Below, piece by piece: positions 18,299 through 26,940 of a stretch of 64,000 nucleotides of DNA. The stretch's first letter is position 1. The number at the start of each line of letters is the position of its first letter. A program made the translations under genes and the position numbers. The notes under the pieces were generated by a model. It was not told the DNA's origin. It worked only from the letters and a program-made list of their open reading frames with translations, and made no database searches. Location: assembly GCF_035317345.1 (NCBI RefSeq), contig NZ_JAYKTU010000008.1. One strand, 5' to 3'. This DNA is from Cellvibrio fontiphilus (GTDB lineage: Bacteria; Pseudomonadota; Gammaproteobacteria; Pseudomonadales; Cellvibrionaceae).

Positions 18299-18688
18299 AT
18301 AATTACAGCCCTTGTTGGCTGTGCGCTTAATAAGAGGGTAGACGTTCAATTTTATTTTAAATAAGTGATTGATCTTTTCCTGAATAAGATTAATATCAAA
18401 GTCACAAGGGTGAAAAAACAAGTAATCCTTGTGGCTTTTGCATCAATTTGAAAGTTCGTACATTACTGGCTTTGCCAGCGTAGTCTTTCTGTCACACGTT
18501 TTTGTTTTACTCGGTTTGTTTTCTTGTTTTTATCTAGCGATTTTTGTTAGTTGTAAGTCGATAGTGGTAAATCAGTAAATAAAGGGGGTAATAGACATAA
18601 TTCCGCAGCAAGTTTCACTTCCGGGGTAAAACCAACACAAAACTCTAGATGTTTTTGTGTTACTCACAGGCTTGAAGGGGATTTTTAT
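18299..18688. other. 390-base gap before the PhoH-like gene
   Basis: No gene seen. A weak stem (CACAAGG 18403-18409 with CCTTGTG 18427-18433) may end the helicase transcript. The rest is T-rich on the plus strand and probably holds the promoter of the PhoH-like gene, but no clear hexamer pair stands out. Confidence 0.4.
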
Positions 18689-19495
18689 ATGGCGAAAAAA
18701 ACGCATGCCAGACGTAGTGCGAACCACCATTCCTATGACGATACCAGCTTCTCTAGCTCGCGGCATAAATCGCGAAGAAACCAGCGAACTGATGACAACA
18801 TCGTCGAAATAAAGTCCCGCTCCCAGCAAGTCGAAACCGCTTACTCTCCCCCTCGCTCCCCGCAACCTCTCCGCGCCAAGACAAAATCCCAGCAGCAATA
18901 CATACAAGCTATTAATACACACATGCTTACTTTTGGTATTGGCCCTGCAGGTACAGGTAAAAGCTATTGTGCCGGTGCATTAGCGGCTGAGGCGCTGGAA
19001 TCAGGCAGAATCGAGCGCATTATCCTTACTCGCCCTGCGGTAGAGTCCGGTGAAAACCTGGGTTTTTTACCCGGTGATTTGGATCAAAAGTTTTCTGTTT
19101 ATATCGATGCATTTCGCGATATTTTGAATGAGCGCTTAGGTGCAGGTACCGTGGATTATTGCTTACGCCATGGTCGTATTGTGGCTGCGCCCCTGGCATT
19201 TATGCGCGGTAAAACCTTTAACAGCAAAACCTTTGTGATTTTGGATGAGGCCCAAAATACTACGCCTGCGCAGATGAAAATGTTTCTAACGCGTATAGGC
19301 GAGGACTGTAAAGTTGTTATAAATGGTGATATCCAGCAAAGCGATATTCGCGGTCCCAATGGACTTGCTGATGCAGTGGAGCGTTTGCGCGGTTTACCAA
19401 ATGTGTATCTGCATGAGTTCGAACGCGATGACATTGTGCGCAGCGGTTTGGTGCGCGACATTATCGATCGTTACGAGTTGCCTGACGAAACTTAG
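18689..19495 (+). CDS. PhoH-like ATPase
   Basis: 268 residues. A basic, Ser-rich leader (about 1-65) precedes a P-loop ATPase domain with Walker A GPAGTGKS at 85-92, the family stretch RPAVESGENLGFLPGD, Walker B VILDEAQN near 182-189, and GDIQQSD. This is the short PhoH form, without the N-terminal PIN domain of PhoH2 or the KH domain of PhoH-like YbeZ relatives. PhoH proteins are linked to phosphate stress and RNA turnover. AAGGGG lies eight bases before the ATG. Confidence 0.9.
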   Translation: MAKKTHARRSANHHSYDDTSFSSSRHKSRRNQRTDDNIVEIKSRSQQVETAYSPPRSPQPLRAKTKSQQQYIQAINTHMLTFGIGPAGTGKSYCAGALAAEALESGRIERIILTRPAVESGENLGFLPGDLDQKFSVYIDAFRDILNERLGAGTVDYCLRHGRIVAAPLAFMRGKTFNSKTFVILDEAQNTTPAQMKMFLTRIGEDCKVVINGDIQQSDIRGPNGLADAVERLRGLPNVYLHEFERDDIVRSGLVRDIIDRYELPDET

Positions 19496-19505
19496 TAATT
19501 ACTTT

Positions 19506-19567
19506 GCTGCACCTTATTGTGAGTGATGGCGTTGACTGCCAAAACTCACACAAAAATAAGGTGCAGC
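19506..19567. repeat. Long imperfect inverted repeat after the PhoH-like gene
   Basis: GCTGCACCTTATT (19506-19518) is perfectly complementary to 19555-19567. Inside it GTGAGT (19519-19524) pairs with ACTCAC (19544-19549), leaving a 5-base bulge. There is no T-run, so it is either a rho-assisted or RNA-stabilising 3' hairpin, or an extragenic palindrome. Confidence 0.75.
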
Positions 19568-19713
19568 TTAAGCATTCCTCCCGACTTGCTTATTGCAAAA
19601 TGAGCCGGCATTCTGCGCCTGTGTTTTTTCTTTATTAGCTCCTTCCTGCCCGGTTTGCGCAATAGCAGCCGTGGAACAGCTGACGCTGTTAACTTTGATA
19701 CTGAATTGTTTTT

Positions 19714-20526
19714 ATGAATGCATTGTCCTGCCCCTTGTGCCGCCTACCATTAATATTAAATACCCAAGGAGTGGCTTGTGAAAGAGGGCATCAATTTGAC
19801 CGCGCCAAAGAGGGTTACTTCAATTTATTGCCAGTTCAGCACAAGCACTCGTTAGAACCTGGTGATGCTAAACAACAGCTGGATGCACGCCGGCAGTTTT
19901 TGCAGGCAGGATTTTTTGCACCGCTTAAACACCAGTTACTGACACTCATACCTGGTACTACCAAAAGCCTGTTGGATATAGGTTGCGGCGAGGGTTATTT
20001 CACTAATGCGTTCGCTGGGGCATTACCTGAAGCACATATCTACGGTGTTGATATTGCCAAGCCGGGAGTGAGGTTGGCATCAAAGGCGGCAGGTTCCAAA
20101 GGCTTGGTGGGGCATTTGACCTATGCGGTTGCCTCCAGTTTTGATTTACCCCTGGCGGACGGCAGTATTGATGTTATTACCCGTATTTATGCGCCCAGCA
20201 AGGATGTCGAGTTATGTCGTGTAATGGGAACTGCTGGTCTCTTGGTTATAGTGGCGCCAGGTGATCAGCATCTGTTGGGGTTGCGGCGTCGCATTTACCG
20301 CGAGGTGCGACCACATCAACAGACATCCGTGCCAGAGGGGTTTCGTTTGGTGGGCGAGCAGCGTGTTACAGGTGATTTGGTTATCGAGCAGCCAGCAATG
20401 CGCGCTGCGCTATTGGCGATGACGCCTTTTGCTTGGCGTATCAATCAACAACTAAAAGCTGATTTAATCGATAATCTGTTTGAGGATCGGTTGGATTTTT
20501 CTATACTGATATATAACAAAATATGA
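19714..20526 (+). CDS. rlmA: 23S rRNA (guanine-745-N1)-methyltransferase
   Basis: 270 residues, matching E. coli RlmA (269). The N-terminal zinc finger (CPLC, then C..GH) spans residues 6-26. FDRAKEGYFNLL is the RlmA linker, LLDIGCGEGYF near 87-97 is the SAM-binding motif I, and VITRIYAP the post-motif region. It methylates G745 in helix 35 of 23S rRNA. No convincing ribosome site precedes the ATG. Confidence 0.92.
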   Translation: MNALSCPLCRLPLILNTQGVACERGHQFDRAKEGYFNLLPVQHKHSLEPGDAKQQLDARRQFLQAGFFAPLKHQLLTLIPGTTKSLLDIGCGEGYFTNAFAGALPEAHIYGVDIAKPGVRLASKAAGSKGLVGHLTYAVASSFDLPLADGSIDVITRIYAPSKDVELCRVMGTAGLLVIVAPGDQHLLGLRRRIYREVRPHQQTSVPEGFRLVGEQRVTGDLVIEQPAMRAALLAMTPFAWRINQQLKADLIDNLFEDRLDFSILIYNKI

Positions 20527-20667
20527 TTAGATTTTTAATTTCAATAGCATTACCTTTGGTTTCTTGATCTTTTTGTGACCTAATGCTCACTTTTGTAGCC
20601 TGGATTTCTCAAAGATGAGCGCAGATTAATAAGAATCGCTCCGTGCGATAACCTATGGAAACTCTTC

Positions 20668-22455
20668 ATGGCTTGCCTCTCTATCCAACCTCTATTTCGC
20701 GTGTTACCAGGCTGGTTTACAGCCTCGGTATTAGTCTTGTCTATCCCCGTATTTGCGCAAGCTTCACCTAATACAATTAAAGAAGTCACTCAACAGGCGC
20801 TGGAAGCTAATCCGGAAGTACAGGCAGCCTGGCACGAGTTTAAAGCGGCGGCGCAAGATGTGCGCGTTGCCCGCGGTGGTTATTTGCCGACAGTGGATAT
20901 AGGCGCTTCTGCAGGCAAAACCAACCGTGACTACGATGGTCGTGGCGTTTACAACACTACGCAGGGACAAATTACTCTGAGCCAAATGTTGTTTGATGGT
21001 TTTCGTACCTCAGGTGAGGTGGAGCGTTTTGACAGTGTGCGCCTGGTTCGCTACTACGAATTACTGAATACGGTCGAGTTGACTGCGCTGGAAGCAGTAC
21101 GCGCATTTGAAGATGTAAAGCGCAACCGCGAATTAGTGGAGCTGGCGCGCGCGAACTACGCTAAACATCGCGATGTATTTGCTCAGATCGAAGAGCGAAC
21201 TGTGTCTGGCGTTGGTCGCCGGGTGGATCTGGAGCAAGTCTCTGGCCGTTTGGCGCTGGCAGAATCCAACCTGCTAACCGAAGCGACCAATCTGCATGAT
21301 GTAACCGCGCGTTATTTGCGAGTTGTTGGGCAATTACCGGCGGATGACTTGCAGCCTACGCGTCTTGCTGAGCAGCAATTGCCTGAGTCTATACGAGCAG
21401 CCTTGAGCTTGGCTTACCAAGGCAACCCTGGTTTCCATGCTGCGATTAAAAACATCAGCGTTGCCCAAGCGGCCGTAAAAGTAGATCGCGCTGGTCATTA
21501 CCCCAAGGCCGAGTTGCGCGCGCGTCAAGTGACCAGTCGCAACCAGAATGGTTTTGATAATCGTGTTGATCCCAGCAGTTACGGCGATGAAAGTGCCGTT
21601 GAACTGGCGATTACCTACAATTTATACAGTGGTGGCTCTAATCGCGCGGCCATTCGTCGTTCATTGGAATTAGTGAATCAGGCTAAAGATTTGCGCGATC
21701 AAGCGTGTATCGATTTGCGTCAAAATACTCAAATTGCCTACAACGATGCCTTCCGCTTAAGTGAACAATTAATTGCATTGGAGCAGCATCGTCTTTCAAG
21801 TGACAAAGTGCGTACTGCCTATGCCGAGCAATTCAACATCGGCCAGCGCACACTTCTGGATGTGTTAGATGCTGAAAATGAATACTTTCAGGCCAGTCGT
21901 GCGCTGGTAATTGCGCAGGGCGATCTGGAACTTGCCCATGCGCGCGCACTTGCTGCTATGGGTAGTCTCCTGCCGGCAGTCGGTGTGGTGCGCGATGGCT
22001 TGGGAATATTGCATGATCTTAAAGTTGAAGATTCACTGAAAATTTCTGAATCAGCATGTCCGGCTGATGCCCCTGTTGCCATGGGGCGTGAGGATCTGAT
22101 CAGTGAGCTAACCCCATTGAGCGGCGATGCGCTGTTTGACTCGGGCAGTTCCGAGCTGAAACCAACGGCTGCCGCTACACTGGATCGCCTTATTAGCTCT
22201 ATCAAAGCTACCAAAGGCGTAGTGCAAATTACCATTGAGGGGCATACCGACAGCAGTGGCACTGATGCGCTTAATCTGCCGCTTTCCAAAGCGCGTGCAC
22301 AGCGCGTGCGCGACTATTTTGTCTTAAACGGTTTGGAAACTATTCCGATGACGGTGGATGGTTTTGGCGCCTCGCGCCCAGTGGCGGAAAATGCTACCGA
22401 TGCTGGCAAAGCGGCTAATCGTCGCGTTGATGTCACAGTGACACGCAAGCAGTAA
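20668..22455 (+). CDS. TolC-family outer membrane protein fused to an OmpA domain
   Basis: 595 residues. A signal peptide ends near residue 32 (AQA-S). Residues about 36-440 form the two TolC repeats (AggA/LapE group), with the second repeat starting near ALSLAYQGNPGF and the YNLYSGGSN motif. After a linker containing one Cys, residues about 478-595 are an OmpA-like peptidoglycan-binding domain: LFDSGSSELKP, EGHTDSSG with the conserved Asp, LSKARAQRVRDYF and NRRVDV. Plain TolC proteins are about 450 residues, so the extra domain is a genuine fusion. It is the outer-membrane exit of the type I exporter encoded next. Confidence 0.93.
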   Translation: MACLSIQPLFRVLPGWFTASVLVLSIPVFAQASPNTIKEVTQQALEANPEVQAAWHEFKAAAQDVRVARGGYLPTVDIGASAGKTNRDYDGRGVYNTTQGQITLSQMLFDGFRTSGEVERFDSVRLVRYYELLNTVELTALEAVRAFEDVKRNRELVELARANYAKHRDVFAQIEERTVSGVGRRVDLEQVSGRLALAESNLLTEATNLHDVTARYLRVVGQLPADDLQPTRLAEQQLPESIRAALSLAYQGNPGFHAAIKNISVAQAAVKVDRAGHYPKAELRARQVTSRNQNGFDNRVDPSSYGDESAVELAITYNLYSGGSNRAAIRRSLELVNQAKDLRDQACIDLRQNTQIAYNDAFRLSEQLIALEQHRLSSDKVRTAYAEQFNIGQRTLLDVLDAENEYFQASRALVIAQGDLELAHARALAAMGSLLPAVGVVRDGLGILHDLKVEDSLKISESACPADAPVAMGREDLISELTPLSGDALFDSGSSELKPTAAATLDRLISSIKATKGVVQITIEGHTDSSGTDALNLPLSKARAQRVRDYFVLNGLETIPMTVDGFGASRPVAENATDAGKAANRRVDVTVTRKQ

Positions 22456-22499
22456 ATTTGCATCGGTTGCAAAATGATTTGCTAGGCTTGAGCGAATAG

Positions 22500-22525
22500 G
22501 GCGGCTGCAGCTGGCCGCCTTTATT
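22500..22525 (+). terminator. Weak hairpin between tolC-like and lapB-like genes
   Basis: GGCGGC (22500-22505) pairs with GCCGCC (22514-22519) and is followed by TTTATTATT. It may attenuate rather than stop transcription into the exporter genes. Confidence 0.5.
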
Positions 22526-22552
22526 ATTCGATAGACCCGCCCCGGAGCCAGA

Positions 22553-24718
22553 ATGACCCCCAATGTTCAACCCCTATTGGATTCCCCTGCTGCAGCTGCT
22601 GGCCCTTTGCTTGAATGTTTGTTGTTGGTGGCGCGCGCACACCAGATTACGACTACCCGGGAGAGCTTGTTGGCAGGCTTACCGCTCGAGAGAACAGGCC
22701 TCACTCCCTCGCTTTTTTCACGCGCCGCTAAACGTGCCGGCATGACCAGCAAAGTGGTGTCCCGCCCGCTTGCTGAGCTGAATCCCGCGTTGTTTCCAGT
22801 GGTACTTCTGCTGAACAATAATCAAGCTTGCGTATTACTGGAATCAAGCAGTAGTGATGCCCGTGTGGTTTATCCTGAGTTGGATGAAGCTGTGGTAGCC
22901 GTGACTTTGGATGACTTGGCAGCAAGTTATAGCGGTCATGCCATTTATGTGCGTCCACAAGAAAAGTTTGATGCGCGCGCGACCGATATCGCCAAAACCA
23001 CTACGCAAAAAAACCAACAGTCTCATTGGTTTTGGGGTGTCATTAGCGAATACAAATACCTTTATCGTGATGTGTTACTCACCGCACTGCTCATCAATTT
23101 TTTTGCGTTGATTTCGCCACTGTTTGTGATGAATGTGTATGACCGCGTAGTGCCTAACCATGCAACTGATACGCTGTGGGTTTTATCCTTTGGAATGCTT
23201 ATTGCGATCAGTGCCGATTTTGTATTGCGTATGATGCGTGCATGGTTTGTCGATTTGGCTGCAAGCAGGGTGGATGTCACCTTATCGGCCGTTATTATGG
23301 AGCGGGTGCTGGGCATGAAACTGTCGGAGCGCCCGGCATCAGTCGGTTCTTTTACTTCCAGTTTGCAATCGTTTGAATCTATTCGTCATTTCATTTCTTC
23401 TGCCACCATTCTGGCGCTGGTCGATTTACCCTTTGTGTTGCTATTTTTATTGGTGGTGCTGTTGATTTCCTGGCCACTGATTCTGCCGATTATTGTGGGT
23501 GTGTGTTTAGTGATTATTTACACCGCCGCCGTACAGAAAAAAATGCAAATCCTTGCAGAAAATTCCATGCAGGCATCGGCACAACGCAATGCGACATTAG
23601 TGGAGAGCGTCGCGGGTTTGGAGACAATAAAAACCTTGGGAGCCGAGGGGCGCATGCAAGGGATTTGGGAAAAGGCCACGCTGGTGCTTTCGCGTGTGGG
23701 TGTAAAAATGCGGTTATTGTCCGGCTCGGTGGGCAGCAGTACCTTGTGGATTCAACAGGTGGTGTCGGTCGTTATTATTATTGTTGGCGTCTACCAGATT
23801 ATTGAGGGCAATTTGTCACAGGGCGGGTTAATCGCTGCTTATATGCTTGCCTCGCGCATTATGGCTCCGGTAGGGCAGACTGCGGGTTTACTAATGCAAT
23901 ATCACAGTGCTGCCACTGCATTAACTGCGCTCAATGAAGTAATGGCTAAACCGGTTGAGCGCCCTCTGGATACCCAATGGATTAGTCGACCGCGCTTGCA
24001 AGGGGCAATTGAATTTAAAAAAGTTGCGTTTAAATATCCGCAGGATGAACGCGAAGTATTGCGCGATGTGTCATTCAAAATTAATGCCGGTGAGCATTTG
24101 GCTATTCTTGGGCGCAACGGTTCGGGCAAAACGACGTTGGAAAAATTAATTGCCGGTTTGTACGAACCCAGCGCAGGCACCTTGCTAATTGATGGTATCG
24201 ATATTCGCCAGCTGGACCCCGCCGAATTACGGCGCAACATTGGTTATGTGTCCCAGGATGTAAATTTATTTTTTGGCAGCTTGCGCGATAACATTGCATT
24301 AGGTGCGCCCCACGCAAATGATGAAGCTATTTTGGAAGCGGTGCGTTTGAGTGGTTTGACCGAGTTTGTAAACCATCACCCTATGGGGCTGGCTATGCCG
24401 GTAGGCGAGCATGGCCAATTGTTGTCTGGTGGTCAGCGTCAGGCAGTCAGTATTGCGCGCGCTTTATTGAATGATGCGCCGATCATATTGATGGATGAAC
24501 CAACCGGTTCCATGGATCACACCAGTGAAGAGGAATTCAAACGCAACCTGTTGCAGTTTGCCGCACACAAAACCCTGATTGTGATTACGCACCGCACCTC
24601 CCTGTTGGAACTAGCGGAGCGCATTATTGTGATTGATAGCGGCAAAATTGTCGCCGATGGTCCAAAAGAGCAGGTGGTAGAAGCTCTGCGTCAAGGGCGT
24701 ATCGGGAGGGCCTCCTGA
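22553..24718 (+). CDS. lapB: Type I secretion ABC exporter, LapB-like
   Basis: 721-residue fused ABC exporter. The N-terminal about 135 residues form a C39-peptidase-like domain that appears to lack the catalytic Cys motif, as in RTX-adhesin exporters that recognise but do not cut the substrate. The membrane domain spans about 160-440. The nucleotide-binding domain has GRNGSGKTT, the Q-loop YVSQDVNLFF, signature LSGGQRQ, Walker B IILMDEPTGSMD and the switch His in ITHR. It powers export of the adhesin at 26941-33933. Its stop overlaps the start of the fusion-protein gene. Confidence 0.92.
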   Translation: MTPNVQPLLDSPAAAAGPLLECLLLVARAHQITTTRESLLAGLPLERTGLTPSLFSRAAKRAGMTSKVVSRPLAELNPALFPVVLLLNNNQACVLLESSSSDARVVYPELDEAVVAVTLDDLAASYSGHAIYVRPQEKFDARATDIAKTTTQKNQQSHWFWGVISEYKYLYRDVLLTALLINFFALISPLFVMNVYDRVVPNHATDTLWVLSFGMLIAISADFVLRMMRAWFVDLAASRVDVTLSAVIMERVLGMKLSERPASVGSFTSSLQSFESIRHFISSATILALVDLPFVLLFLLVVLLISWPLILPIIVGVCLVIIYTAAVQKKMQILAENSMQASAQRNATLVESVAGLETIKTLGAEGRMQGIWEKATLVLSRVGVKMRLLSGSVGSSTLWIQQVVSVVIIIVGVYQIIEGNLSQGGLIAAYMLASRIMAPVGQTAGLLMQYHSAATALTALNEVMAKPVERPLDTQWISRPRLQGAIEFKKVAFKYPQDEREVLRDVSFKINAGEHLAILGRNGSGKTTLEKLIAGLYEPSAGTLLIDGIDIRQLDPAELRRNIGYVSQDVNLFFGSLRDNIALGAPHANDEAILEAVRLSGLTEFVNHHPMGLAMPVGEHGQLLSGGQRQAVSIARALLNDAPIILMDEPTGSMDHTSEEEFKRNLLQFAAHKTLIVITHRTSLLELAERIIVIDSGKIVADGPKEQVVEALRQGRIGRAS

Positions 24719-26154
24719 TGCAATCAACGGCGCCGCTCAAAAAATCCCGCGATAAAATCTGGTTCGAAAAACTGGGTCGTGCCCTGGATAAATTAGGGCT
24801 GCCCGCCAGCCGCTTAATTGACAAGCTTTATGCACGTTGGCTTGACCCCATCCATGAACAGCCTAAAGATTGGGTGACTGATTCGGATTGGGCCAGGCTG
24901 CAACAAGAGCCTATAAAAGCGCGGGCTTTGTTGCGTGTTATTGCGCTGATTGTTCTATTGTTACTGCTGTGGGCCGCCTTTGCGCCGCTGGATGAAGTGG
25001 CGCGCGGCGAGGGGAAGGTAATTCCCTCATCGCAGCTGCAGGTCATTCAATCCTTTGATGGCGGTGTAGTACAAGAAGTGCTGGTGCGCGAAGGGCAAAC
25101 CGTTAACAAAGGTGATTTGTTATTGCGCATAGATCCCACGCGCTTTATTTCCACATTTCGCGAAAACCGCGCGGAATATTTATCACTGCAAGCCCGCGCT
25201 GCGCGGTTGCAAGCTTTAACCACCAATACTCAACTGGTGTGGCCACAGGATTTAATGGCAGATGCACCGGATATTGTGAATCACGAGCGCAATTTGTATG
25301 AATCCAATCGCAAGGAATTGGATGAGCAGCTTGCGATTGCGCGCAGTCAATTGGATCAGCGTGCAGAAGAATTAAATGAAGTACGCGCAAAATTAACCCA
25401 GGCGACGCGGGCCTTGGAATTGGCTACACAGGAGTTGGATGTAACCAAACCGCTGCTTGCCAGTGGTGCGATTTCAGAAGTGGAAATTTTGCGTTTGGAA
25501 GGTGAGGTGGCGCGCGCGCGCGGCGACCGTGAGCAGGCTTTATCGCAGGAGTCGCGTTTATTACTGGCAGTGGAAGAGGCCGAGGGAAAATTACGCGAAA
25601 CCGAACTGATGGCCAATAACAAATGGCGCAATGAATTATCGGATGTGCTGGCAAAAATAGCCGCGCTGAGCGAATCCAGTACCGGACTTGCCGACAAAAT
25701 AAAATACGCAGAAATACGTTCGCCAGTGCGTGGCACAGTGCAGCGGGTGTTTACTAATACTGTAGGCGGTGTAGTGCAACCGGGGCGTGAGGTGATTGAA
25801 ATGGTTCCGCTGGATGACCAGCTAATTGTAGAGGCCAAAGTCTCTCCCAAGGACATTGCGTTTTTGCACCCTGGTCAAGAGGCGATTGTAAAATTTACCG
25901 CCTACGATTTTGTGGTTTATGGCGGTTTGCGCGGCAAGGTGGAACACATTAGCCCCGATACCATTACCGATGAAAAGGAGCGCACTTTTTACATAGTGAG
26001 AGTGCGCACCGAGCGCGCTGGTTTTGATCCCACGCTGCCGATTATGCCGGGCATGATGACTCAGGTAGATATTCTCACTGGCAAAAAAACGGTCTTGGCT
26101 TATCTTCTAAAACCGGTTTTGCGCGCCCAACAAAATGCTATGACGGAACGATAA
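24718..26154 (+). CDS. lapC: Membrane fusion protein, LapC/HlyD-like
   Basis: 478 residues. One membrane helix at about residues 65-85 (LIVLLLLLWAAFAPLDE) is followed by a biotinyl-lipoyl half (GGVVQEVLVREGQTVNKGD), a long alpha-helical hairpin (about 145-310, Glu/Leu-rich) and the second half with IRSPVRGTVQRV, typical of HlyD-type adaptors. It bridges the ABC exporter and the TolC channel. It starts on the overlapping TGATG of lapB, and its own stop overlaps the regulator start (TAATG), so three genes are translationally coupled. Confidence 0.92.
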   Translation: MQSTAPLKKSRDKIWFEKLGRALDKLGLPASRLIDKLYARWLDPIHEQPKDWVTDSDWARLQQEPIKARALLRVIALIVLLLLLWAAFAPLDEVARGEGKVIPSSQLQVIQSFDGGVVQEVLVREGQTVNKGDLLLRIDPTRFISTFRENRAEYLSLQARAARLQALTTNTQLVWPQDLMADAPDIVNHERNLYESNRKELDEQLAIARSQLDQRAEELNEVRAKLTQATRALELATQELDVTKPLLASGAISEVEILRLEGEVARARGDREQALSQESRLLLAVEEAEGKLRETELMANNKWRNELSDVLAKIAALSESSTGLADKIKYAEIRSPVRGTVQRVFTNTVGGVVQPGREVIEMVPLDDQLIVEAKVSPKDIAFLHPGQEAIVKFTAYDFVVYGGLRGKVEHISPDTITDEKERTFYIVRVRTERAGFDPTLPIMPGMMTQVDILTGKKTVLAYLLKPVLRAQQNAMTER

Positions 26155-26744
26155 TGCCTCAATTGTTTGTTGCTCCTGCCACTGTTCAATCGCCGCACTG
26201 GTTACAAGCTTTTCCTGATGCCCGATTGGTGAACGAGATTGGCAATTCGAATTCATCAGACCTGGTGTGGCTGTTACTGACGGGAGCGGAAAGTATCGCC
26301 CGGATAAAATATCTGGCCGATGCGGGTATCAATGTAGTTGCCATGACGGCAATCGAACAAACCAGCGAAGCGCGTCAGGTATTGGCAGCGGGTGCGCGCG
26401 GTTATGTGCATTATCTCGCGGTGCCCTCAGTGCTGGAGCAAATTGCCCAATCAGTGACTCTGGGTGGGGTTTGGTTGGGTGCCGATTTAATGCGGCAATT
26501 GATTCTGGGTGCACAACGCTTTTCTACTGCTGTGGATTCTGCCTCTGCCACTAAAGCCAAGCTCAGTCTCCTGACTGGCCGCGAGCGTGCGGTTGCCGAG
26601 CTGGTGGCAGCGGGCAAAACCAATAAAGAGGTTGCTCGCGCCCTGGATATTACCGAGCGCACTGTTAAAGCCCACTTGGGTTCCAGTTTTGAAAAGCTGG
26701 GGGTGCGTGACCGGTTACAGCTGGCGCTGGCCTTATCGAGCTAA
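26154..26744 (+). CDS. LuxR-type regulator with degenerate receiver
   Basis: 196 residues. The N-terminal 115 residues align in pattern with NarL-type receivers (AAGARGYVHYLAVPS corresponds to the usual AGASGYLLK region), but the phosphoacceptor Asp is replaced within VWLLLTG and the conserved Lys by Tyr. The C-terminal HTH (LTGRERAVAELVAAGKTNKEVARALDI split across about 138-190) is a good LuxR domain. It therefore probably works without phosphorylation. It is coupled by a one-base overlap to the type I exporter genes and lies just upstream of the adhesin gene, its most likely target. Confidence 0.82.
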   Translation: MPQLFVAPATVQSPHWLQAFPDARLVNEIGNSNSSDLVWLLLTGAESIARIKYLADAGINVVAMTAIEQTSEARQVLAAGARGYVHYLAVPSVLEQIAQSVTLGGVWLGADLMRQLILGAQRFSTAVDSASATKAKLSLLTGRERAVAELVAAGKTNKEVARALDITERTVKAHLGSSFEKLGVRDRLQLALALSS

Positions 26745-26940
26745 TTCCGCTGACTTACTCTCTTTATCAAGCTTGTGTCTTATTGCTTGATTACCCTGCC
26801 TTGCCGTTTTTAGGACGCTTCTGTATTTAAAAAATCCTGCTTATTGTCCTTTGGTCCAATGGCGTTAATTTCAACTGTCGCTAGACTCCACATAACATCC
26901 CTTATTGTGCGCTGGTTCACTTTTTATTTTGGAGTCAAGT

